DNA of 50,853 nt from CAYMUC01 sp964471865 (GTDB taxonomy: Bacteria > Actinomycetota > Acidimicrobiia > Acidimicrobiales > Ilumatobacteraceae), in contig CAYYHU010000013.1 in the NCBI GenBank assembly GCA_964471865.1, forward strand, positions 1 through 50,853, read 5' to 3'. The notes beneath the pieces were generated by a model, which saw nothing but the letters and a program-made list of their open reading frames with translations, had not been told where the DNA came from and ran no database searches. Positions 7,906 through 15,131 of this stretch are shown here, piece after piece (within the stretch, counting starts at the first letter, position 1; each line of letters starts with the position of its first letter). The position numbers and the translations under genes were made by a program.

Positions 7906-8702
7906 ACTCGAGGGGTCCTGCGTGGAGCCCGGACCCCGAGGTCGCAGTGGTCTGGTCATCGCCCGATGAGGTGGTGGACGCGTTGGCTCAGCGTTGCGGA
8001 GATCGCCGACGACTGGTGCTCGGCGTCGATCTCGACGGCACCCTCGCCGCGATCGTCGATCATGCCCGCGCCGCCCGACTGTGGCCCGGAGCCCTCCAGG
8101 CCCTGCTCACCCTCGACGAGCGTGACGATATCGAGGTGGTCGTGGTCACTGGACGAGCCCGGGCTGATGCGATCACCACCTTCGGACTGCCTCGCGCCTT
8201 ACGGGTCGTGGGCAGCCATGGACACGAACACCATGACGGGAACTCGCATCCCTTAGGCGGTGATACCGCCGCTCTCGATGAACTCGAGATCCAAGCTCGC
8301 CTGATCGCCAGTCGGGACTCGGGGGCCTGGGTGGAGCGCAAACCCCATAGCGTCGTCTTGCATGTTCGCACTGCGGCGATCGAGTCCCGTCAGAGCCTTC
8401 TCGACGCCTACAGAGAGATCGCGTCCGAGCACGACTGGACGATTCTCGACGGCTCGGCGGTGCTCGAGGCCGGGGTCGCGCCGTTGGACAAGGGTGCAGC
8501 AATGGAGAGTCTTCGCTACGAGTTCGATGCGACCTCGATGGCTTTCTTTGGTGATGACGTCACCGATGAACAGGTCTTTCGTCGTCTCGGGGATCAGGAT
8601 GTGGCAATCAAGATCGGTCCAGGGCCATCCACAGCCCGTTTCCGTCTTGCCGGGCCCGCCGATGTGGTCGGGGTGCTCGACACTCTTGGTCGGCGACCCT
8701 GA
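7902..8702 (+). CDS. otsB: Trehalose-6-phosphate phosphatase
   Basis: This HAD-superfamily phosphatase releases trehalose from the OtsA product. The 266-residue product has motif I GVDLDGTLA (D43, D45), VVTGR for motif II, GSHGHEH, and FFGDDVTDE as motif IV near the C-terminus. It starts at an ATG overlapping the otsA stop by 4 nt, so translation is probably coupled. Trehalose made by this pair serves as a compatible solute in many actinobacteria. Confidence 0.95.
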   Translation: MNSRGPAWSPDPEVAVVWSSPDEVVDALAQRCGDRRRLVLGVDLDGTLAAIVDHARAARLWPGALQALLTLDERDDIEVVVVTGRARADAITTFGLPRALRVVGSHGHEHHDGNSHPLGGDTAALDELEIQARLIASRDSGAWVERKPHSVVLHVRTAAIESRQSLLDAYREIASEHDWTILDGSAVLEAGVAPLDKGAAMESLRYEFDATSMAFFGDDVTDEQVFRRLGDQDVAIKIGPGPSTARFRLAGPADVVGVLDTLGRRP

Positions 8703-8731
8703 TCGGACGCGTCGCTACCTCGGCGCAACGT

Positions 8732-8754
8732 CTCGTCACCAGCAAGGTGGCGAG
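8732..8754. terminator. Hairpin between otsB and tRNA-Leu
   Basis: CTCGTCACC and GGTGGCGAG form a 9-bp stem (one G-U pair) around the 5-nt loop AGCAA. It lies between the convergent otsB and tRNA-Leu genes and could stop transcription from both sides. There is no U tract, so the call rests on position and stem alone. Confidence 0.45.
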
Positions 8755-8796
8755 AGCCGAACGGCTCAGTGCTTCGCCCATGATCGACGAGAATCG

Positions 8797-8881
8797 TGGT
8801 GCGGGCGGAGGGAGTCGAACCCTCACCCCTTTCGGGACGGGGACCTAAACCCCGCGTGTCTGCCTGTTCCACCACGCCCGC
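8797..8881 (-). tRNA. tRNA-Leu, anticodon UAG
   Basis: The minus strand folds as a class II tRNA. The acceptor is GCGGGCG/CGCCCGC. The anticodon stem-loop is CGGGG-TTTAGGT-CCCCG with UAG at positions 34-36. A variable arm (CGTCCCGAAAGGGGTG region) precedes a T arm containing GGTTCGACTCC. The 3' CCA is encoded, giving 85 nt in total. It reads CUA/CUN leucine codons. It is divergent from the PLP enzyme gene; TACGCT at 8897-8892 (minus) is a plausible -10. Confidence 0.97.
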
Positions 8882-8908
8882 AGCATGTGCGAGCGTAGCG
8901 CCGAGGTC

Positions 8909-8925
8909 TTTGACAGAATGTCAAA
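8909..8925. promoter_or_regulatory. Perfect palindrome TTTGACA-GAA-TGTCAAA
   Basis: Two 7-bp arms are separated by 3 bp. The palindrome lies between the divergent tRNA-Leu and PLP-enzyme genes. It contains a TTGACA -35 consensus on both strands and overlaps the CAGAAT -10 (8914-8919) proposed for the gene at 8927. A dimeric repressor site is one reading; overlapping -35 boxes is another. Confidence 0.45.
8914..8919 (+). promoter_or_regulatory. -10 hexamer for the PLP enzyme at 8927
   Basis: CAGAAT ends 7 nt before GTG 8927. If this is the -10, the ATG at 8918 cannot be the start because it overlaps the hexamer. Confidence 0.4.
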
Positions 8926-8926
8926 C

Positions 8927-10471
8927 GTGACCGTGACCAGCACCTCCGCTTCCGAGCGACATCTGAGTTCCCCGGATGTCGAACGCGCCCTTCGAGACGT
9001 CTATGGCCTCGCCGATGAAATCGTCGACGAGGAGTCCCGTCAACGCAGTGTGCAGCGCTTCGCAGAGGCTGGCATCCAGTTGCCGACCTTTGCCGAACTC
9101 GCCGATCCTTCTCGGATCGATCCCTCGCTGGTCGCTGGGGTCGACAAGAACGCTCCTGATGCTCGCAACCTGTTTCGAGTCCACTGGTACAACGACATGG
9201 CCGGGGACCGGGTGGCGGTCCCGGATCACGTCGTGTTGCCATCGTCGTTGACCGGTGTGGACGCTCCGATCATCGTCGTATTCGGTGATCGGTTCCCCAT
9301 GATCACGGCTCACAAAGTTCTCGCGGCCTACTCGTGTCTGGCTCCTCGAGTCATCACCGGCCAGTTCGATCCCACCCGTCACCGGGCGATCTGGCCCTCG
9401 ACGGGCAACTATGCCCGCGGTGGGGTGGCGATCAGTCGGATCATGAATTCACGCGGTGTGGCGGTGTTGCCCGCAGGTATGTCGGCGGAACGCTTCGAAT
9501 GGTTGGACCGGTGGGTGGCGGATCCTTCTGACATCGTGCGGACTCCCGGGACCGAGAGCAATGTGAAAGAGATCTACGACGCCTGTAACGACATGGCGTT
9601 GGACCCATCGAATTTCGTGTTCAACCAGTTCTGTGAGTTCAGCAACCATCTCGGTCACTACACCGTCACCGGAGCGGCGTTTTCTCATGTGTTCGAGACC
9701 GTGGCAGCGACGCGGCCCGGGTTGCGTCTCGCGGCGTTCACATCGGCGACGGGGTCCGCAGGCACGATTGCGGCTGGTGACCGACTCAAGGAGCTCTACG
9801 GAACCCGCATCGTGGCCGTCGAGGCGCTCGAATGTCCCACGATGCTCGAGAACGGCTACGGCGAACACAACATCCAGGGCATCGGTGACAAACACATCCC
9901 GCTCATCCACAACGTGATGAACACCGATGCGGTGGTGGCCATCTCGGATCGCTCCACCGATGAACTCGACGTGTTGTTCAACACGCCCGCAGGCCGGGCC
10001 CATCTCGTGGACCGGGTCGGCGTTCCCGCCGAGATCGTCGATGTCCTCGAGCATTTCGGGTTCTCGGCGATCTGCAACGTCCTGGCCGCGATCAAGATGG
10101 CTCAGACCTGGGATCTCGGACCCGACGAGGCGGTGTTGACCGTTGCGACCGATGGAGCCGACCTGTACCCCAGCGAGCGGCGCAAGACACTCGAGCGGCG
10201 CTTCGGCGGCGAGTTCGATGCTGTGGACGCCGCCGGCGTCTTTGCGGAACATCTGGCGGCGGTCACCACCGACCACGTACTCGACACGACGCTCGCGGAC
10301 CGCAACCGGATCTTCAACCTGGGCTACTACACCTGGGTCGAACAACAAGGAACTCCCTTCGAGTTGTTCGAAGCCCGTCGCGATCTCGGATTCTGGACAG
10401 GGCTGCATCGTTTCGTGCCGCGATGGGACGAACTGATCGAGGACTTCAACGCTCGCGTTCGAGCGGTGTGA
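8927..10471 (+). CDS. PLP-dependent cysteine synthase-like enzyme, function unknown
   Basis: This is a fold-type-II PLP enzyme of about 514 residues, longer than cysteine synthase (about 310). A PLP lysine is likely at 130 (FPMITAHKVLAAYS). STGNY at 158-162 replaces the usual SSGNTG loop, and the glycine loop TGSAGTIAAGDRLKELYG is well kept. NIQGIGDKHIP also resembles cysteine synthases and beta-synthases. The extra length is an N-terminal helical section and a long C-terminal domain. GTG 8927 is chosen for its -10; ATG 8918 or 8885 are alternatives. The next gene, 10 bp downstream, is a second PLP enzyme. The substrate is not predictable from this sequence. Confidence 0.8.
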   Translation: MTVTSTSASERHLSSPDVERALRDVYGLADEIVDEESRQRSVQRFAEAGIQLPTFAELADPSRIDPSLVAGVDKNAPDARNLFRVHWYNDMAGDRVAVPDHVVLPSSLTGVDAPIIVVFGDRFPMITAHKVLAAYSCLAPRVITGQFDPTRHRAIWPSTGNYARGGVAISRIMNSRGVAVLPAGMSAERFEWLDRWVADPSDIVRTPGTESNVKEIYDACNDMALDPSNFVFNQFCEFSNHLGHYTVTGAAFSHVFETVAATRPGLRLAAFTSATGSAGTIAAGDRLKELYGTRIVAVEALECPTMLENGYGEHNIQGIGDKHIPLIHNVMNTDAVVAISDRSTDELDVLFNTPAGRAHLVDRVGVPAEIVDVLEHFGFSAICNVLAAIKMAQTWDLGPDEAVLTVATDGADLYPSERRKTLERRFGGEFDAVDAAGVFAEHLAAVTTDHVLDTTLADRNRIFNLGYYTWVEQQGTPFELFEARRDLGFWTGLHRFVPRWDELIEDFNARVRAV

Positions 10472-10481
10472 CCGGGCACCC

Positions 10482-11762
10482 ATGAACATCCTCGGTTGGC
10501 GATGTCGCGTCTGCGGTACCGAGGTCGCCATCGACACCGCCCTGCAATGGCGGTGTACTCGGGCCACGGCCGAGGACTGGCGTCACGTGTTGATGCCGGT
10601 GCGGGACCGGACTCCGCTGTCGTGGACCTCTGATGACGACCCCTATGTGGCATTCGATACCGAATTGGCCTGGGCGGCGTTCGCGCAGGCGCGAGGCCTG
10701 GATCACCCCGCTCGCCTCGAGATCCTCGATGGGCTGAGACGATCGCTCGAGGTGGTCGAAGGACATGGGTTCGTGAGAACGCCACTGATTCGCGACGACG
10801 CCGTGTCGAATCGACTCGGGTTCTCAGGAGTCGGAGGCGTCTGGGTGAAGGATGAGACCGGAAATGTCGCCGGCTCCCACAAGGCTCGCCACCTCGTCAC
10901 GATCCTGTTGCATCTCCTCGCCGCGGAAGCCACCCACCAGGTTCCCTGGGATGGTCCCGACGAACGGCCCCCACTGGCGATCTCGTCATGCGGCAACGCG
11001 GCGATCGCGGCATCGACGCTGGCGGCCGCAGTGTCCTGGCCGATCACGGTGATGGTTCCGACCTGGGCGCAGCCCGCAGTCACCACCGCCCTCGATCGCC
11101 TGGGGGCGGAGGTGATGTCGTGTGCGCGCCGCAACGATGATCCTCTGGGCGATCCGTGCCTCATGCGATTTCGTGATGCGGTGGCCGTCGGGGCGATTCC
11201 GTTCAGTGTCCAAGGTCCTGAGAACGCGTGGTGTCTGGATGGGGGGCGCACCCTCGGATTCGAGATCGCAGCCGAGACCACGGCGTTCGATCGGGTGTTC
11301 ATCCAAGTCGGCGGGGGAGCCTTTGCGGCCTGTGTGGGTGGAGCCCTCGTCGATGTCACCGAGTCTCCGCCTCGACTGCACGCTGTTCAGGCCGAGGGTT
11401 GTGCACCTCTCGAGCGCGCTTGGCGGTGTGCTGGCGACATGCCGGGCGGGCGTGTCGATGCCGCCGCCCACTGGCAGGACTGTATGGCGCCCTGGCCTGA
11501 CCCGTCTTCGCTTGCCGATGGCATCCTCGACGACGAGACCTATGACTGGCTCGGAGTGCTCAGTGCCATGGACGCCACCGGCGGGTGGCCGGTCGTGGCG
11601 GGCGAGAACGAGATCGTGGCGGCCCACGACCTGATGACGAACGATCTCGGACGCGGTGTCAGCCCGACGGGAACCGCTGGTCTCGCCGGTCTGATGGCGA
11701 TTCGCGACGAGGTCGGAGACGACGAACGAGTGGTCATCGTGGCCAGTGGGGTCGCTCGCTGA
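10482..11762 (+). CDS. Threonine synthase-like PLP enzyme
   Basis: This is a 426-residue fold-type-II PLP enzyme. It opens with a partial zinc-ribbon pattern (C8, C11, C25), as many threonine synthases do. The core has VKDETGNVAGSHKARH with the PLP lysine at 134, SSCGNAAIA at 169-177 as the substrate loop, and QVGGGAFAA as the phosphate-binding loop. The C-terminus has SPTGTAGLAG, the usual cofactor-ring contact. Substitution of SHKAR for the standard SFKDR suggests it is not the housekeeping ThrC. It probably forms an operon with the preceding enzyme. Diaminopropionate ammonia-lyase or another lyase are alternatives. Confidence 0.75.
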   Translation: MNILGWRCRVCGTEVAIDTALQWRCTRATAEDWRHVLMPVRDRTPLSWTSDDDPYVAFDTELAWAAFAQARGLDHPARLEILDGLRRSLEVVEGHGFVRTPLIRDDAVSNRLGFSGVGGVWVKDETGNVAGSHKARHLVTILLHLLAAEATHQVPWDGPDERPPLAISSCGNAAIAASTLAAAVSWPITVMVPTWAQPAVTTALDRLGAEVMSCARRNDDPLGDPCLMRFRDAVAVGAIPFSVQGPENAWCLDGGRTLGFEIAAETTAFDRVFIQVGGGAFAACVGGALVDVTESPPRLHAVQAEGCAPLERAWRCAGDMPGGRVDAAAHWQDCMAPWPDPSSLADGILDDETYDWLGVLSAMDATGGWPVVAGENEIVAAHDLMTNDLGRGVSPTGTAGLAGLMAIRDEVGDDERVVIVASGVAR

Positions 11763-11783
11763 GGCTCGCTGCGCGCTCGCGGG

Positions 11784-11789
11784 TAGCCT
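11784..11789 (+). promoter_or_regulatory. -10 hexamer for leaderless clpP
   Basis: TAGCCT ends 7 nt before the ATG at 11797. It selects this ATG over an upstream in-frame extension that overlaps the previous gene. Confidence 0.5.
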
Positions 11790-11796
11790 GCGCCTC

Positions 11797-12393
11797 ATGT
11801 CCGAAATCCCCATGCCCGCAGCGTTCGAGGCCGGAGGGTTCGACCCTCGCAGCGACATCTTCAACCGCCTGCTGAAGAACCGGGTGGTGATGTTGGGTAC
11901 CGATGTCAACGACGAGATCGCCAACCAGTTGTGCGCCCAGTTGCTGTACCTCGAGGGCGAGGATCCCAACGCCGACATCTGGCTGTACATCAACAGCCCC
12001 GGCGGATCGGTCACGGCGGGAATGGCGATCTACGACACGATGCAGTTCGTGTCGTGTGATGTCGCCACGGTCTGTTTGGGGTTGGCCGCTTCGATGGGAC
12101 AATTCCTCCTCGCCGCAGGCGCCGCCGAGAAGCGGTACACGCTTCCCAACGCTCGGATCATGATGCACCAGCCGCTCGCGGGCTTGAGAGGCCAAGCCGC
12201 CGATATCGCGATCCAGGCTGAACAGTTGGCCTTCATCAAGCGCCGGATGGCGGAACTCATCGCGCACCATTCGGGCCAGGATGTGGCTCAGATCCAAGCC
12301 GACAGCGAGCGCGACCGGTGGTTCACCGCTGATCAGGCCAAGGATTACGGGCTCGTCGACCACGTGATCGTGCGCCGCGGCGAACTGCGCTGA
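11797..12393 (+). CDS. clpP: ATP-dependent Clp protease proteolytic subunit
   Basis: ClpP is the serine protease barrel that works with ClpX/ClpA/ClpC unfoldases. The 198-residue product has the catalytic triad S99 (GLAASMGQ), H124 (IMMHQPLAG) and D173, plus YINSPGGSVTAGMAIYD. Actinobacteria usually carry two or more clpP genes, often clpP1-clpP2-clpX. This one stands alone with no Clp ATPase beside it, so it may be an additional copy. It starts at a leaderless-type ATG and converges on the sbtB-like gene. Confidence 0.95.
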   Translation: MSEIPMPAAFEAGGFDPRSDIFNRLLKNRVVMLGTDVNDEIANQLCAQLLYLEGEDPNADIWLYINSPGGSVTAGMAIYDTMQFVSCDVATVCLGLAASMGQFLLAAGAAEKRYTLPNARIMMHQPLAGLRGQAADIAIQAEQLAFIKRRMAELIAHHSGQDVAQIQADSERDRWFTADQAKDYGLVDHVIVRRGELR

Positions 12394-12397
12394 CCGC

Positions 12398-12442
12398 GAC
12401 ATCCCCGGGCTGGACATCCCCGGGCTGGACATCACTGCGCTG
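12398..12442. repeat. Three tandem 15-bp repeats
   Basis: The unit GACATCCCCGGGCTG occurs exactly at 12398-12412 and 12413-12427, then as the diverged GACATCACTGCGCTG at 12428-12442. It starts 5 bp after the clpP stop. No gene or clear terminator is seen in the rest of this short intergenic gap. Confidence 0.85.
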
Positions 12443-12539
12443 GAGCGTCTCGTAGCGAGACCAATGCCGCGAGAACTCAGAACCGAACGGGTTCGGGTTC
12501 ACGCGCTGGGCCGTGGGCATGCCCCTTCATAGGCCGGAT

Positions 12540-12836
12540 TCAGAAATGGTCCGGGCGAGCGACACGGACTTCGCTCAGCCACGCGACGACGGCGAAACGC
12601 TCGAAGAAACGTTCGGCCAGAGCATCCAAAATGGCGTCGGCGACCGCTGGAGTGACCACCGTTTCGAGTCGGACACTGGGCCCGTTCAGCTCGAGAGTGC
12701 GTCCAGTGGCGCCTTCACCGGTCACGTGGCCCACCGAGTAGCCCTTGGCGCCACAGGCCTTGACCTCAGCGATCAACCGACTCTCGAGGACCGCTTCGGC
12801 GATCACCGTCAACAACAGGCGAGGTGTGGTCTCCAT
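12540..12836 (-). CDS. PII-like signalling protein (SbtB type)
   Basis: This is a 98-residue protein of the PII/ferredoxin-like fold. An N-terminal strand is followed by VLESRLIAEVKACGAKGYSV, a short T-loop region (GHVTGEGATGRTLE), and a C-terminal strand ending EVRVARPDHF. That last stretch resembles the DVEV(V)RPEKF tail of SbtB-like proteins. It lies 50 bp downstream of sbtA, with GGAGG before its ATG. Known SbtB proteins bind adenyl nucleotides and gate SbtA; I infer the same here. The cyanobacterial C-terminal CGPxGC redox loop is absent. Confidence 0.85.
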   Translation of the reverse strand: METTPRLLLTVIAEAVLESRLIAEVKACGAKGYSVGHVTGEGATGRTLELNGPSVRLETVVTPAVADAILDALAERFFERFAVVAWLSEVRVARPDHF

Positions 12837-12886
12837 GACGCCTCCAGCATGTCAGAGTTCCACCTGGGGTCGGGGCCTGGTCTCGA

Positions 12887-13864
12887 TCAGGTGAGAGCCT
12901 CGGCCACCGCGATGTACAACGGGATTCCGGCCACGAGGTTGAACGGGAACGTGATCCCGAGCGAGGCGGTGATGTAGATCCCGGGGCTGGCCTCGGGAAG
13001 CGCGATCCGCACCGCGGCGGGAGCGGCGATGTAGGACCCACTGGCAGCCAGCGTTGCGAGCACGGCAACGCCTCCCGTGGACAGGCCCGCAGCTGCGCCG
13101 CCGAGGGCTCCCAGCATTCCATTGACGAGGGGTACCACGATGCCCACCACGACGATGCGCCAACCCACGGATGCGACGTCTCGGAGTCGTTCGGCCGCGA
13201 CGGCACCCATCTCGACGAGAAACAGGGTGAGCGCGCCGGTGAACAGCCCGACGAACAGTGGATCGGTGGGGGCGAGACGCTCGTCCCCGACGACACCGCC
13301 GACCACGAGACCGGCGAGCAACAACGCGATGCTGCGGCCACGCACGACCTCACCCAGAGCAGCTCGCCACCCCGACTGTTCCGAGGATGTTGCCGCCCCG
13401 GAGCCTCCGGGGCGGGCCAGGGCCAATCCGACGACGATGCCGACCACCTCGAGAACGGCGAGAAGACCCGTGACATACCCCTCATAGGTCATGTCTCGCG
13501 CATCGAGCGACGCGAGCGCCACGGTGAAGGTGACCGCCGAGACCGACCCGTAGTGGGCCGCGACCGCCGCGGCGTCGATGCGGGTGAGGCGTCCCAGGAC
13601 TCGTCCTGTCGCGAAGGCGATCACCGGGGTGACGACCCCGATCACCAAAGCCGCTACCAGGGGCGCCCAGAGATCGCCCGGGTCGGCATCGGCCAGAGCC
13701 CGACCACCCTTGATACCGATTGCGAACAGCAGATAGGAGGACAGGATCGGATACAACGCCTCGGGAAGGCGTAACTCGAATCGGGCCAAGGTCGCAACGA
13801 CCGCGACCACGAACGCCACCACCGGGGCGCTCAACAGGTTGTCGACGACGGCTGACGCGATCAT
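12887..13864 (-). CDS. sbtA: Sodium-dependent bicarbonate transporter SbtA
   Basis: SbtA imports bicarbonate with sodium across the cytoplasmic membrane. The 325-residue product is almost entirely hydrophobic, with about ten membrane spans in two inverted halves. Family stretches are clear: ILSSYLLFAIGIKGG at 40-54, AAHYGSVSAVTFTVA in the first half, YEGYVTGLLAVLEV, and SGSYIAAPAAVRIALPEASP with GITFPFNL near the end. The ATG overlaps the stop of the upstream regulator (ATGA). Together with the PII-like gene it forms an inducible, post-translationally gated bicarbonate uptake unit (inference). Confidence 0.93.
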   Translation of the reverse strand: MIASAVVDNLLSAPVVAFVVAVVATLARFELRLPEALYPILSSYLLFAIGIKGGRALADADPGDLWAPLVAALVIGVVTPVIAFATGRVLGRLTRIDAAAVAAHYGSVSAVTFTVALASLDARDMTYEGYVTGLLAVLEVVGIVVGLALARPGGSGAATSSEQSGWRAALGEVVRGRSIALLLAGLVVGGVVGDERLAPTDPLFVGLFTGALTLFLVEMGAVAAERLRDVASVGWRIVVVGIVVPLVNGMLGALGGAAAGLSTGGVAVLATLAASGSYIAAPAAVRIALPEASPGIYITASLGITFPFNLVAGIPLYIAVAEALT

Positions 13865-14199
13865 CGGTTCTCGCTGGGCGTGGACCTTGCGCCCGGGTTG
13901 TCCTCGAGGAGCGGTTCGACGATGGCGCGCAGCAGCTGGTGGGCTTCGAGGCGATGGCGTAACGGGCGATCCAGATCCACCCGGTAGTGATTGCGTCGAC
14001 CGACCTTGTCGAGTTCGAGATATCCCGCCTCGATGAGTTCATGGACGATCCGATGTACGGCGCGTTCGCCGATGCCAACGAGATCGGCGAGCTCACTCAG
14101 GCGGAGATCCGGGCGACGGGCCAGACAGATCAGCACGTGGGCATGATTCGTGAAGAACGTCCACGCCGGGCGCTCATCATCGACGGACTCCGTGTTCAC
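13861..14199 (-). CDS. Winged-helix transcriptional regulator of the sbt cassette
   Basis: This 112-residue protein begins its domain at WTFFTNHAHVLICLARRPD, followed by LRLSELADLVGIGERAVHRI as the helix-turn-helix and GYLELDKVGRRNHYRVD as the wing. It is MarR/ArsR-like in size. Its stop overlaps the sbtA start, so it is cotranscribed and probably regulates the cassette. GTG 14199 leaves a 12-residue lead before the domain; a TTG at 14235 would add 12 residues and is less likely. The effector is unknown. Confidence 0.8.
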   Translation of the reverse strand: MNTESVDDERPAWTFFTNHAHVLICLARRPDLRLSELADLVGIGERAVHRIVHELIEAGYLELDKVGRRNHYRVDLDRPLRHRLEAHQLLRAIVEPLLEDNPGARSTPSENR

Positions 14200-14285
14200 A
14201 TGCTGAGCAAACCATGCTTCTGATGTCAAACCCAAATTGGCGCGGCTCCGGGGGCAGTGGCGGGAACCCTCGCCACGGAGGCTGC

Positions 14286-14705
14286 TCAGTCAGAACCTGT
14301 AGTGGGTGGGATCTGAGCCAAGGGGTCGGGAACGACGAGCACGAGACCGCACCGAGACTGGGTCCATTCGTCGAGTCGGCGCGCCGCGAGGTCGGTGGCG
14401 AAAGCCAAATCGACGAGATCGGCGAGGGCGAGGGGATCATCTCGGTCCACTGATGCAGCGGTATCGACGAGGGTGACGACGAGATTCCAGTCCTCCTCGA
14501 TGGCCAAGGGCGCACGGGAGGCCAGTTCCCGGTAGCGCCCCAAGAGGCTGGCGAGTTCGGCGGGGGTTGACAATGGGCCCTCGAGAAACGCTCCGTAGTC
14601 AGCGAGAAGCTCACAAAACCCGGTGGTGCTGCGTTGGGGTTCACTCGAACACCCGGTGATGGCGACAGCGATGGCGACCATCGCCGAACCGAGGAGTCTT
14701 CTCAC
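14286..14705 (-). CDS. Small lipoprotein, function unknown
   Basis: This is a 139-residue protein with a signal peptide (MRRLLGSAMVAIAVAITGCSS) and a lipobox ending at C19, so it is probably anchored on the outer face of the membrane. The mature part is helical and acidic, with a repeated Asp/Leu pattern and two further Cys residues (GFCELLADY and QSRCGLVL) that could pair. I do not recognise a family. The start is GTG 14705, preceded 7 nt upstream by a CAGACT -10. It stands alone between the sbt regulator and xerC. Confidence 0.7.
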   Translation of the reverse strand: MRRLLGSAMVAIAVAITGCSSEPQRSTTGFCELLADYGAFLEGPLSTPAELASLLGRYRELASRAPLAIEEDWNLVVTLVDTAASVDRDDPLALADLVDLAFATDLAARRLDEWTQSRCGLVLVVPDPLAQIPPTTGSD

Positions 14706-14712
14706 ACCTTTC

Positions 14713-14718
14713 AGTCTG
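14713..14718 (-). promoter_or_regulatory. -10 hexamer for the lipoprotein gene
   Basis: CAGACT on the minus strand ends 7 nt before GTG 14705, matching the leaderless spacing seen elsewhere in the window. Confidence 0.4.
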
Positions 14719-15118
14719 GCCGTTGGGAGGGTTCGAACGGCGGTCACCGACGCGGTGATATCGCATGGCGGTACTCTGCGAGTTCGCATCCGACCCGGGT
14801 TCGAGTCGGGCCCGGGAGAGTGGTTCTCGGTTCGGCTCGGGGAGAGCCCGTTGATTCGCCTGGCATGGCGGGATGGACGTACCGATCTCGTCGTGCTGGG
14901 GTCGATGGCGAGGAGTCCAGCCGATGTCGATCCTGATCCGCACGCAGCGTTCGGGTGAGTGCACCCACGGGTTCCAGTCGGTCTCGCCGCTGGCGGGGAG
15001 GATCCTGGTGGCCGCCAGGGCGCCAACCCATGAGCCCACACTCGGGTCCTGGGGAACCCGGGTGATGCGTCGCGACGGGGGCGATGGCGATGTCCCTGAC
15101 CCAACGGGTTCCAACCGG
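14719..15118. other. 400-bp stretch without a convincing gene
   Basis: A plus-strand frame is open from GTG 14755 to 14958 (67 residues, containing RIRPGFESGPGEWFSVRLG and LIRLAWRDGRTDLVVLG). It has no ribosome-binding site or well-placed -10. Two similar 18-bp segments occur near 14966 (CCCACGGGTTCCAGTCGG) and 15100 (CCCAACGGGTTCCAACCGG). A frame open across this region into xerC/whiG is an upstream extension, not a gene. Confidence 0.4.
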
Positions 15119-15124
15119 TACCCT
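15119..15124 (+). promoter_or_regulatory. -10 hexamer for leaderless xerC
   Basis: TACCCT ends 7 nt before ATG 15132 and fixes that start over the longer frame from 15084. Confidence 0.5.
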
Positions 15125-15131
15125 GCCGAAC

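Noticed and set aside
12460..12535. A rho-independent terminator after clpP
   Set aside because: The GAACC/GGTTC and GGGC/GCCC pairs leave loops too small or stems too weak, and there is no U tract.
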